From contig OU862913.1 in the NCBI GenBank assembly GCA_917880885.1, positions 3,844,001 to 3,908,000 on the forward strand: a stretch of 64,000 nt of DNA. The letters run 5' to 3'. A program made the translations under genes and the position numbers. The notes beneath the pieces were generated by a model. The model was not told where the DNA came from. It worked only from the letters and a program-made list of their open reading frames with translations, and did no database searches. Shown here in pieces: positions 42,741 through 51,234 of the stretch. This DNA comes from Limnephilus marmoratus (Eukaryota > Arthropoda > Insecta > Trichoptera > Limnephilidae). Each line of letters begins with the position of its first letter. Positions within the stretch are counted from its first letter, which is position 1.

Positions 42741-43100
42741 AGACCCCAATCCAAGATATATTATTTCTACGTTTTGATGGATGTGAACAGTGAGCAAAAT
42801 CTCAAATAAAGAAGATGACTGTTTTTTATTTAACCGGATGCAATAAACCACCCTGTGACTACTGATCCATGATGATATTCAACGGGCTCCTTGGTGAACG
42901 GGAATGTCTATGGGAAAGTTTTCCGGGTACTGCACATGTCTATATTATCCGAATAGTTAAAGATGCTTCAGTTCTGATATCCCCTAAACTACAGTGCTTA
43001 ACCCTAGATCACTAACCTTCGTCGATTCAACGACGCAGGATTAAAACAAAAACGCGATAACTTTCGCGCGCGCGACCGTAATTATTTCATAATCTGGCTA
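42741..43100. other. No gene seen
   Basis: Mixed composition; a CG-rich GCGCGCGCGACCG stretch near 43064. Confidence 0.5.
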
Positions 43101-43105
43101 AAGCG

Positions 43106-43172
43106 CCCTCCTCACCATCCAACATGTAGTCACTAAATGTTGGAATGGCTGCATATTGGATGGTGAGGAGGC
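43106..43172. repeat. 20-bp-arm hairpin
   Basis: CCTCCTCACCATCCAACATG (43107-43126 region) and CATATTGGATGGTGAGGAGG (43152-43171) pair with one mismatch around a 26-nt loop. Downstream, CGCCTGCGAATT and CCAGCCGTATTATTATT each occur twice within 150 bp. Confidence 0.8.
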
Positions 43173-43468
43173 CCAACCGCCTGCGAATTGGAACAAATCA
43201 CCAGCCGTATTATTATTTTCCTTCTGCCGGGACCCCCCACTCCTTAAAATTGGGCCGAAAGGCCAGCCGTATTATTATTTATCGCCTGCGAATTCTTGTT
43301 GGGGCCAGCCGCTGAAGGAACGCCCCCAAATGGACATGTTTACGACACGTGATTTATTCATTTCTCATCGGGGAGCGTCGCGTGCGGTCGTTAACAGCGA
43401 CTTATACCAGAACGCGTATTTTCAAAACCTATACCGGTTCAGTCGCGGTAGCGACAATTTATATTTTA

Positions 43469-43770
43469 AAAACACCTCTATATTGGTTATTTTTTATTAC
43501 TTTGCAAAAACAAAAATGGTTCTAAAATCTGGCGAAAATAATCTTTTCAATGTGTGAATTAGAAATGAATAATTTTATTTCTAAATGTTTTTATTTTGAT
43601 ATTATTCCCATGTAAAGTAAATACACCTCTAAATTGGTTATTTTTATCACTTTGCAAAAACAAAATTTGTTCTAAAATAAAGATAAATAAACTTTCCAAT
43701 GTGTATTATAGAAATAAATCATTTTATTTCTAAGTAGGTATTTACATTTTGATATTGAAGACGCAAATTG
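43469..43770. repeat. ~151-bp imperfect tandem duplication
   Basis: ACACCTCTATATTGGTTATT...TTTTGATATT at 43470-43610 is repeated at 43621-43762 with about 15% change. Confidence 0.7.
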
Positions 43771-43837
43771 TCACTCTTTGCCTGTAATCTCAGAATAAGG
43801 AAGAATTTTTTTTTTACATCATCTTTTTTATTATTAA

Positions 43838-45083
43838 CTAGCTGACCCGGCCACTAACTAAACACAACGCAATCTACTGGATAGTTATCCAACCTTTTAA
43901 CTGACACCACCATCTGTTAATTTGCAAATTAATCAAATCGATCGGTCGCCTAATTTATATTATTATAGTGAGTTCCCGGTATGCGTTTCTATGCCACTTA
44001 ATAAAGAAATTGTTTATCCCTGCGTGTTTTTTCCCACTCCGTCGCCTCCACCTTCCCTCTCCAATTTCACTCCCCCCCCCCCTTCCCCCGTCTCGAAAAT
44101 CCCCCTCCCGAGTTCCCCTCCCCCCTCCCAGGTCCCCCTCCCCCCCTCCCAGGTTCCCCTCCCCCTCCCTGGTTCCCCTCCCCCATCTCTCCATCGCTTT
44201 CCATACATTCAGTTTTCAAACCTCGCGTGTCACCAATATCAATTTTATTATACAAATTTCATAATGCCAGAGCTCACCTGAAGTTTTATACAAACCTTGT
44301 ACTGACAAAAACGAACACACAAAAAAAAGCTGGTTCCGGCATGCGTTGCTATAGAAATAGTTTCTCCCTGAGTGTCCTTTCCCATTCGTCCCGTTCCCCT
44401 TCCGCCTCCCCTTCTTCTCCTGAGTCCTCTTCCCCTCTCGTGTTCCCAGTCCGTCTCCTCCACCTTCCCTCTCCCCACTCCATTCCACCCCTCCTTCCCC
44501 CGTCCCGCGAACCCCCCTCCCGAGTTCCCCTCCCCCGTCACACGTCCCCTTCCCCTCCCGCGTTCCCCTTCCACCTTCCCCGCCTTCCCTCTTCCCTTTC
44601 CCGCTCCCTCGTCCCGCCAACCCTCCTCCCGCGTTCCATATATTCAATCCCAGTACATTCAGTTTTTAAACAGCCCGCGTGCCACCTTTTACAATTTTTA
44701 TTCAAATTTCCATTTTTCATGTATATTAAATTTGGTACCTAACATAGGTACCTATTTAAAATATCTAAAATTGTTGATTCGATTCAAATAATTAGGGGAG
44801 TACCTACTTTAAATAAATTTTTCAACTTTTCAAAAATAGAATCTTGATTGAACAATCATTCATTGTTTTGCAAAATGTCATTCTCTAACACGCGAACTGT
44901 CAAACGTGCGATGTTTTCTGTAATTATCTAATTTTCTGCGCAATATTCTTAATTTTTCTCTTCGTAAGACCAATCCTCGAACTTCAAGGAATACTCTAAA
45001 AAAAGAATTAGCGAAATCGGTTCAGCCGCTCTCGAGATTTGCGCTTACCAACAAATTTAGCGATTCATTTTTATATTATAGAT
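43838..45083 (+). repeat. Rep-3, long copy with polypyrimidine tracts
   Basis: From ACTAGCTGACCCGGCC to the TTCATTTTTATATTATAGAT end preceded by AAATCGGTTCAGCCGCTCTC. The interior is a two-copy tandem (about 43970-44280 and 44330-44740). Each copy has GGTATGCGTTTCTATG, a long C/T-rich tract (44030-44210 and 44380-44640) and a CAGTTTT(C/T)AAAC segment. The long open frames here are due to the C-rich composition and are not genes. Confidence 0.7.
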
Positions 45084-45089
45084 AGAACA

Positions 45090-45215
45090 GCGCATGGGAC
45101 GATGTATGAATGTGAACGAGGCAAGGAGTGTGTGCCGAGACCGAGTTGTTTGGCGGTCCGTCCTCTCTGCCTACCCCTGCGGGGAAACGGCGTGATGGTT
45201 AGTTAGTTAGAGTGG
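45090..45215 (+). repeat. Tail of the 31610-type LINE
   Basis: GGCAAGGAGTGTGTGCCGAG...GGCGGTCCGTCCTCTCTGCC...ACGGCGTGATGGTTAGTTAG, the sense-strand version of the tails at 31610 and 49283. Confidence 0.6.
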
Positions 45216-45460
45216 AAGATACTCTCAGTATCGCCCTGGTGTAAGACCACCATTCAGAATTGAAACGTTGCTTGAAATGACTTCTGCCGTGTTTGGTGAC
45301 AAGATCTGAATAGCCAGGTACTTCCCCACCTTCCTCTTTCATATCTCCTTCCCATCCACACTGCCTTCAACCTCACAACATACCCCAATTGGGGATGCCA
45401 TAGTCCCGCTGGCTCCAGACGGGAGCAGTTGGGACTCATGTGCGCTATTCATGTAAAAAA
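45216..45460 (-). repeat. Rep-2, copy 1
   Basis: Reverse complement carries GCTGGAGCCAGCGGGACTATGG-type sequence, CCCCAATTGGGGTATGTTGT, and the end GGTCTTACACCAGGGCGATA. The same family is at 49470-49705 and 60040-60115. SINE-like; class not proven. Confidence 0.7.
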
Positions 45461-45935
45461 AGATAGTTTTATTATTTTTGCCAGTAATTCTTAGAAGAAG
45501 GATTTTTTTTTCATCACTGTTATTATTTTTGTCTGTAATACCCAACAGGATTAATATTTTCTTAACTAAGGGAATTTTTTAATTAATTCTTTTTACATGA
45601 AACGACAAAAACGAGTAATGTTCATAATAAATTTGCCTAATAAAATATATTATGTGGGTGTTTTTATTTTTTAAGTTGTATGCAATTTTAGTTAGAAAAA
45701 TAGGTACATAAGGTGGGATATTTTTAAACTTTTTATGTTTGCCTGCAAAAAAGTTATGTTTCAAAAATTATGCAGGGTGGAACAGCACGCACCCGAGAGA
45801 TTTTAACCAGCGATTCCCGAGCTTAGAGTAAAAAATATTAAAGTCATTTCTCTGTCCGATGACACTTTTTACCTATTAAAACATTAAAAATATTATTCCA
45901 TCACACGCCGCAACTGAGTACTCAGGAGTATAACT
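45461..45935. other. No gene seen
   Basis: AT-rich; nothing recognised. Confidence 0.5.
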
Positions 45936-45939
45936 TGTT

Positions 45940-46225
45940 TACAGTGTAGCGGTCATTTGAAAAGCGATGCGTCTCGTTCTAACGGCATATCGTTCAAACG
46001 AGACAGCGCTAGTTCGCTTAAACCCATCCCGTCGTGATGGGATCAGTAGCGACATGTGATCGAAAACCTTTTTTTGTTGTTTATCCACTGGAACGATTTC
46101 GGTCGAAAAATCGACCACTTTTATTTTTCTGCGATTGAAATCGGTCCAAAAATGGACCGATTTTTCTACCATTCGTAAAATATTTATTGTAATTATTTAA
46201 AACCTTTCCATGGCCAGCTATTAGT
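45940..46225 (-). repeat. Rep-4, copy 2, with four hairpins
   Basis: Hairpins in order: 45970-46003 (GTCTCGTTCTAAC/GTTCAAACGAGAC), 46022-46040 (CCCATC/GATGGG), 46101-46116 (GGTCGA-AAAA-TCGACC), and 46138-46163 (AAATCGGTCCA-AAAA-TGGACCGATTT). The 46055-46225 part is the inverted homologue of 38697-38870. Confidence 0.7.
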
Positions 46226-46381
46226 TTTATCGAATAGCTGATAAAATATTCTTTATGTCTATGACCTTATCGGTTGTCTTTGAAGTGTTATTTAACGAGT
46301 TTTCGCGGTTTTGTATAGCGTCCTGTCAGAAAACAAAATAAAACTTTTCAGTGTTTCGACGAATTTTGGTCTCTATCTAAA

Positions 46382-46386
46382 ATGCC
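46382..46386 (+). CDS. piggyBac-derived gene, exon 1 (start)
   Basis: ATGCC followed by donor GTAAGT. The 2-base overhang matches exon 2 (CC + A), giving Met-Pro. Very short, so supported only by the phase fit and the strong donor. The upstream ~150 bp would hold promoter and 5' UTR, but no motif was recognised. Confidence 0.4.
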
Positions 46387-46827
46387 GTAAGTAATTCATT
46401 TATTGTGTTTTTAACGCATAATTATATATCTGTGTTATCATGATTGAATTATCTATCTTTGAAATGCGTTTTTAATTCGTTTGTTCCTAATATATTGTTT
46501 TGCTGGATGTTTTTGTGTAAAAATGCGTCGACTGAAGACGTCATCTGTTTTTGATTTACAATAATTTCATAAATACTGCACTCGCGAATTTGAAATATAG
46601 TTATTCAATCAGAGTGATTCATAACAAAGAGATATATATATATAAGTTTTATTTGAATTGGTTCATTATTAATACAGATATTTGCTGTCCAATTATTTAA
46701 AGTCATATGTCAAAATGTTGACATTTTTTTAGATGTAAAATGGTGTAAAGCCTTCGTCACACAGTAAAAATTTAGTTATTTAGTTGTATAATTAATTAAT
46801 TTGTTTACTTTTACCAAATTTGTGCAG
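46387..46827. other. Intron 1 of the piggyBac-derived gene
   Basis: AT-rich, with a short (TA)n at 46630-46645. Confidence 0.4.
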
Positions 46828-46869
46828 AAACAGCTATCGTCCAAGGAATAGGAGCACTCCACGACCCAG
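46828..46869 (+). CDS. piggyBac-derived gene, exon 2
   Basis: Acceptor TTTGTGCAG, donor GTTTAA. 42 bp coding NSYRPRNRSTPRPR, a basic Arg/Pro segment. Both ends are in phase 2, and the joint to exon 3 gives Arg. Such basic stretches can act as nuclear signals, but that is only inference. Confidence 0.5.
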
Positions 46870-46973
46870 GTTTAAATAATTATTTTAAAATTTTATATAA
46901 GTGCAATATTTAACAAAATTTAAACATTTAAGTACTTACCTACAATTAAGTGTTTTCAATTTAAAATATATAG

Positions 46974-47114
46974 AGTGGTGCTGACTGCAAGAGGTGGCAG
47001 AGGGAGAGGGAGTGGAGGGGTACGAGCTACAGATGGAGTACCAGCTGGTGCCGGACTACCTGCACGTGGACACGTGGGAGTCAACGCAGAGCTGCAATTG
47101 CAGCCTCGTCTGGA
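46974..47114 (+). CDS. piggyBac-derived gene, exon 3 (RG-rich)
   Basis: Acceptor ATATATAG, likely donor GTGTTA after GA (phase 2). Codes VVLTARGGRGRGSGGVRATD, then GVPAGAGLPARGHVGVNAEL and LQPRL. GC-rich in an AT-rich region, as expected of coding sequence. RG-rich segments bind RNA or are methylated in other proteins; nothing here shows that directly. Confidence 0.5.
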
Positions 47115-47197
47115 GTGTTAGTATTTTTTAATGCTTTTTATGAAAGTACTTTGCTGTGGCCGTTGAACTCATCATATGTTTGTATTTATTTAAACAG

Positions 47198-47359
47198 TGA
47201 CCCTGCTTTGCTACTGCTGTGAGAGGATCGCGTCAAGGCCCTAAAGACTGTTAGGGCCCTGCCTGCTTCCTTCCGGCTAGAGCTGGAAAGCTGAAAATTT
47301 AAGAAGCAGGCGGCGCGCATTTTGCTCCCTACCGCACCTGCAAGAAAAACTAAACAAAA
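47198..47359 (+). pseudogene. piggyBac-derived gene, exon 4 (damaged)
   Basis: Acceptor TTTAAACAG and a strong donor GTAAGT. The reading across frames is DDPALLLL, CERIASRP, KTVRALPASFRLELES, then a stop, KFKKQAARILLPTAPARKTK. At least two frameshifts and one TGA. The incoming phase (GA+T = Asp) and outgoing phase (AA+A = Lys) both fit the neighbouring exons, so it is a real but decayed exon. Confidence 0.5.
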
Positions 47360-47576
47360 GTAAGTAATCGTATTTAGATGCTTGATACAATATTATTGTT
47401 TTTTCTCGACAGTGTTCCACTGTTACAGTGAGAGTTGGTAAGATCAGCGCTCTGCGCATTTGGCACATTCAGTGCATATTGTACAGAGTTCTAATTTTAT
47501 TGTTTATTTACATACTGTACTTACTATTTCACACGTGAATGAGAACAATTCATATGATTTATGTATATGTTTTCAG

Positions 47577-47860
47577 AATTACTTCTCCGGAGAGAAAAAC
47601 GTGTCCCTTTTCACAAGGGACACCTTCAAAATTGCCACGACCCGTTCCACCACCGTGGATGTCCACTCCCGCACAGACCCAATCAACGGCTCCCAATGCA
47701 CCAATTACACCAATCCGGGCAGCATCTCCGGAGCCGTTAGCTGGGACATCACGGAGTGGGGAATTCCAGTGTGGGGAACTCTTCTCTCCGGAGGCCGGCT
47801 ACCACAGCGAGCTGTGGGTGGACGTGCCATTCTACCAAGAATTGTCGGCGTTTGGGAACG
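47577..47860 (+). CDS. piggyBac-derived gene, exon 5 (Pro/Ser/Thr-rich)
   Basis: Acceptor TGTTTTCAG, donor GTGAGT in phase 1. 94 codons, open: ITSPERKTCPFSQGTPSKLP, a Pro-rich middle (PVPPPWMSTPAQTQSTAPNA), and an end VDVPFYQELSAFGN. No domain recognised. Likely a disordered linker between the N-terminus and the transposase domain. Confidence 0.55.
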
Positions 47861-48221
47861 GTGAGTTTATTTTTTGAAATGTCGTACCAGGGGCTCAATA
47901 TAAAATCAATTATCTATATTTTATATTGATATCCCTAGCACAGTTTCACTGTTGGTATATTGGCAGGAAATAAGCATAGTACTTAAAAATTCCACATAAC
48001 AAACATACGAAATGTACTGTAATCCAAAAAGATACGATGTACCTACATTCTATGCAAGTAAATATGTAGTTACTAACGTAGAAAGTCTGAAATTTGAATT
48101 TGTTTTTGGCTAATTTTTGTTCGATAGTAAGAACTTCGCACAGCATTGTGAATACCGACATCATAGTTTCACACTGTGACAATGCATGATCTATTTGTTC
48201 TTGAGTTAATGTCCTGAAACG
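47861..48221. other. Intron 5, first part
   Basis: AT-rich; nothing recognised before the MITE. Confidence 0.45.
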
Positions 48222-48224
48222 TTA

Positions 48225-48764
48225 AGTGCCTCCATACATGACGCTACTTACAAGCTACTCGATCCTCGTGAGCGTATCATACGCGCCGATTGTAAGTACC
48301 CCCCGTACGATTTTGCTGGTAGCACCGTGTACGGGGCGCTACGCTACGTCTGTCGGTTTCAAATCAGTTTCACGCAACCGTCGGTGCTGATCGCACGCGA
48401 CGCGTAGCATCATTTGTGTCTGATACTTTTTCATTTGAAGTTTGACAGAAATGGCATCGGAACATAAAAGTAATGTTAGATTTGTTCTGGAAGTAGAAAA
48501 AATGCATGTTTATGTAAAGATACTTTACCAGAGTACGTAAGAAAGGATTTAATGGAGAAGGCATGGATTGATGTTGGAAAAAAGTCATATGACATCGCTT
48601 GACATCGTGTAAACTCCACGGCTACACGTAAAAAATGATCAAGTTCAGTATATTCCGGATAGCGCCGTGTACGGAAACTAGCATTAAAGAGTGGTATATA
48701 TGCAGAGTACTTGTAGTTTCGTCACAATCATGTAGTTTGTAAGTATCTCCATGAACGGAGGGCC
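48225..48764 (+). mobile_element. PIF/Harbinger-like element with MADF remnant
   Basis: Inverted ends (TGCCTCCATACATGACGCTA against GCCCTCCGTTCATGGAGATA on the other strand, then shared ACTTACAA(G/A)CTAC) are flanked by TTA at 48222-48224 and 48765-48767, the 3-bp duplication of this superfamily. Inside, 48451-48600 codes MASEHKSNVRFVLEVEK and, one frame over, EYVRKDLMEKAWIDVGKKSY, the N-terminus of the MADF/Myb-like partner protein of such elements. No transposase. Sits within intron 5 of the piggyBac-derived gene. Confidence 0.7.
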
Positions 48765-48834
48765 TTACATTTCAAAACATTGGCATTAAACAGGGATTCT
48801 ATCTTTTTTTTTCTGTAACGGGTATTTTAGAATG

Positions 48835-49168
48835 TGAAAATGAGACATGCCGAACTCCTTTGCGAGGGTTACATTTGATTCACCGGCTTCTAAACGGTGT
48901 AATACAGCACTTTTTTCTTCAATTGAAAAAACACTTTCGCTTCACGGGACTCATGTGTCGAGCTTCCTAGTCAAAAGCGAGACTGTATTGGTAGGTGGGT
49001 TTTGTAACTGGACAAATTATCATTAAAATAGGTCGCTTTAAGTAGTTGGTCACTTTAAACGGATACGTTTTCCTACTAAAAGCTATGAAACCTTACTAGA
49101 GTTTACATTATCGTCGCTTAAAACGGTAGACCGTTAAAAGCCAAGTCATTATATCCGAATTCTACTGT
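48835..49168 (-). mobile_element. pogo/Tigger-like fragment with HTH
   Basis: The minus strand around 48960-48835 reads, with one frameshift, KRKVFSIEEK, AVLHRLEAGE and SNVTLAKEFGMSHFHILK, a CENP-B/pogo-type helix-turn-helix. The right end TATCCGAATTCTACTGTA resembles a Tigger terminus. The transposase core is missing. Confidence 0.5.
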
Positions 49169-49193
49169 AAATTTGTGTTTTCTATTATTTCAG

Positions 49194-49265
49194 AGTCAGA
49201 CATGGGCAGCAGTAATAACGTGGACGAGGCAGCTCTCTATCAAGAAGAGTCGGTACTTGGAAACC
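49194..49265 (+). CDS. piggyBac-derived gene, exon 6 (acidic)
   Basis: Acceptor TTATTTCAG, donor GTGAGT. 72 bp coding ESDMGSSNNVDEAALYQEES then VLGN; phase 1 at both ends. Fits between exons 5 and 7. Confidence 0.5.
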
Positions 49266-49282
49266 GTGAGTTATAAAACTAT

Positions 49283-49445
49283 CTAACTTACCTTCACGCC
49301 ATTTCTCTGCAGGGGTAGGCAGAGAGAATGGAGCACCATGCAACTCGATCACACACACTGGCACACACACTCTTTTCTTCATTCCATACCTACCTGACTG
49401 TGATATTCTGACTCCTGACATTGCCCGCCTCAAGTACTTGATTAA
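49283..49445 (-). repeat. Tail of the 31610-type LINE
   Basis: ACGCCATTTCTCTGCAGGGG...TTGCCCGCCTCAAGTACTTG, matching 31625-31790 on the same strand. Confidence 0.6.
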
Positions 49446-49469
49446 CTTTTTATTTTATTATTTATATGA

Positions 49470-49705
49470 ATACCTCACAAGAGCCTCAGCTGGAGCCAGT
49501 GAGACTATGGCTTCCCCAATCGGGGTATGTTGTGAGGCTGAAGGTAGCGGGGAGGGGAAGGAGGTGTGGAAGAGGGAGGTGGGAAAGTACCTGGCAATTC
49601 AGAACTGGTCACCAAACACGGCTAAAGCCATTTCAAGCATTTTTTCAATTCTGAATGGTGTCTTACACCAGGGCGATACTGAGGGTATCTTCCACTCTGG
49701 AACGT
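49470..49705 (+). repeat. Rep-2, copy 2
   Basis: From CTGGAGCCAGTGAGACTATG to CTTACACCAGGGCGATACTG. Reverse complement of 45216-45460. Its open frames are not coding. Confidence 0.7.
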
Positions 49706-49782
49706 GCCGCAAATATACTGTATATTATTTTAAATGAATTTTGTGTGAAAATAACACTAATTAATCAAATAAAATTTATTTG

Positions 49783-49848
49783 ACCGTGCCGGGATTCAAT
49801 CCCGCGACTATCGTATTGCGAGTCAAAAGCCGTAGAGAGGCAGTGGGT
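49783..49848 (-). tRNA. tRNA-like fragment
   Basis: Minus strand has a T-arm-like GCGGGATTGAATCCCGGCAC and a CGCAATACGATAG segment. No acceptor or D arm. Weak. Confidence 0.25.
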
Positions 49849-49897
49849 AATCGTTATAAAGACACGTTAAATTAATTTTGGTTTTCTGTTGTTTCAG

Positions 49898-50465
49898 AAA
49901 TGGACATGGACAGAGTGAGCGACGAGGACGACGAAGCGAGCGACGTCGACCACAAAGAGAGCGATGAGGATACCTTCTGCATGCCACCAATACCTTATCA
50001 TAATATTATAAACGTTTCACCTAACTCCGCTATGGCCATAGACTTTAGTAGACAAGACCAGGTAGATAGTGAGGCAATGTGTTCGATTCTGCCGCCTGAA
50101 GGTTACTCTTTCGATTGGTCCAAAGATATCTCACGTTTTACTGGGATAAGGGAGACATTCACAGGCACGCCAGGACCAACTTTCAATACCGTCGAAATGG
50201 GCAAACCTGTGGATGCCTTTCTTAAAATCGTTGATGCAGATTTCGTTGAACTGATCGCGAGAGAGACCAACAGGTATGCAGATCAATGGATTGCGAAAAA
50301 ACAATTTAAGCGCCATGCGCGTACCAATAAATGGGCTCTCACGAATAAAGAGGAAATGTATGTATTCTTGGCAATTTTAATGTATCAAGGTATTAGTCCC
50401 CTTCCTGTTGAAAAATACTACTTCTTTTAAAAAAAACTCACCGCCATGCCTTATTTCAGACGAGT
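49898..50465 (+). pseudogene. piggyBac transposase-derived exon 7, N-terminal half
   Basis: Acceptor GTTGTTTCAG; the phase-1 C from exon 6 plus AA gives Gln. It codes an acidic start (MDMDRVSDEDDEASDVDHKE), a middle unrelated to known motifs, and the piggyBac N-terminal transposase region FTGIRETFTGTPGPTFNTVE, then DADFVELIARETNRYADQWI and TNKEEMYVFLAILMYQGI. A TAA stop at 50428 interrupts it. The frame is otherwise open (AMPYFRRV) up to the BEL/Pao insertion after 50465 and resumes in the same frame at 57157. The intact domain would bind and cut DNA; with the stop, frameshift and truncation downstream it cannot. Confidence 0.75.
50461..50465. other. Target-site duplication, left copy
   Basis: CGAGT, repeated at 57157-57161 on the other side of the BEL/Pao element. 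Confidence 0.85.
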
Positions 50466-50930
50466 TGGTTACGCATTGCAATATGTTTTTTTTGTTTGTT
50501 CGAAATTTTAAATAAATATATCACAAGCATGGTACTTACTTTACTTTACTCCTTGGAATTGACAAAGACATCGAAATGGATTGATTTTCAAAATAAGTTC
50601 TAAAACAAGAAAAGAACTGACACTGTCTGTTTTGTTTTGGAAAATTTTCTTCATTGTTGGAAAAGGAACTTTGATTACACTGCATTACATAAGGATTTCT
50701 TTTACTGCATTTAATTGATGGTTGGATAACATTAAGGAGGCCTCCTCACTTCAAGATCTACAAGAAGCAAGGTTGGTGGATTTGTTATTTCCCTGGAGTT
50801 TCTTTTTGTGCCATCCTTTGTGATATTAGTTCGCGCAAGTAGTTTCTTTTTCACAATCATAATTTCTTGGGTATTAAGCCCAGAGGGTCTGGGGTTATTT
50901 ACACACCTCAGGCTCGCATATTATAATGCA
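50466..50930 (+). repeat. BEL/Pao 5' LTR
   Basis: 465 bp, TG...CA ends. AATAAATATA occurs at 50510. Confidence 0.92.
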
Positions 50931-50936
50931 TAATTA

Positions 50937-50954
50937 TGGTCCTTCGAGCCGGAT
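50937..50954 (+). other. Primer-binding site, tRNA-Tyr
   Basis: TGGTCCTTCGAGCCGGAT, the complement of an insect tRNA-Tyr 3' end (...ATCCGGCTCGAAGGA plus CCA), six bases after the LTR. Confidence 0.8.
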
Positions 50955-51234
50955 TTGTTCTAGCAAGGTTAATTTTATAAGAAAGGTTTCAGATTTACGT
51001 AATTTTTTGGTAATATTCTTGAAATACCTACCTCTTATAGAATTATTTAGCGTCAATTTACGTATTTTTTTGGTAAATTTGAATAGAACCTACAAAATCT
51101 TTATTGGTTGCTTAATTTCATAATTACTCAAATAAAGGTTTGTGATTACGTATTCTTTGGTAATTTACGAAATACCTTATAGGTAGTTTTGTGAAAATTT
51201 AGTGACGAACATTTAAAAATTATTTTTATTTAAA

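Noticed and set aside
43922..44791. Pro- and Ser-rich or Gly- and Arg-rich open frames on both strands
   Set aside because: Produced by C/T-rich tracts that lack stop codons. They lie inside a Rep-3 copy and show no domain.
47460..47864. Alternative frame in piggyBac-derived exon 5
   Set aside because: It begins in the intron and does not fit the splice phases; the Pro-rich frame does.
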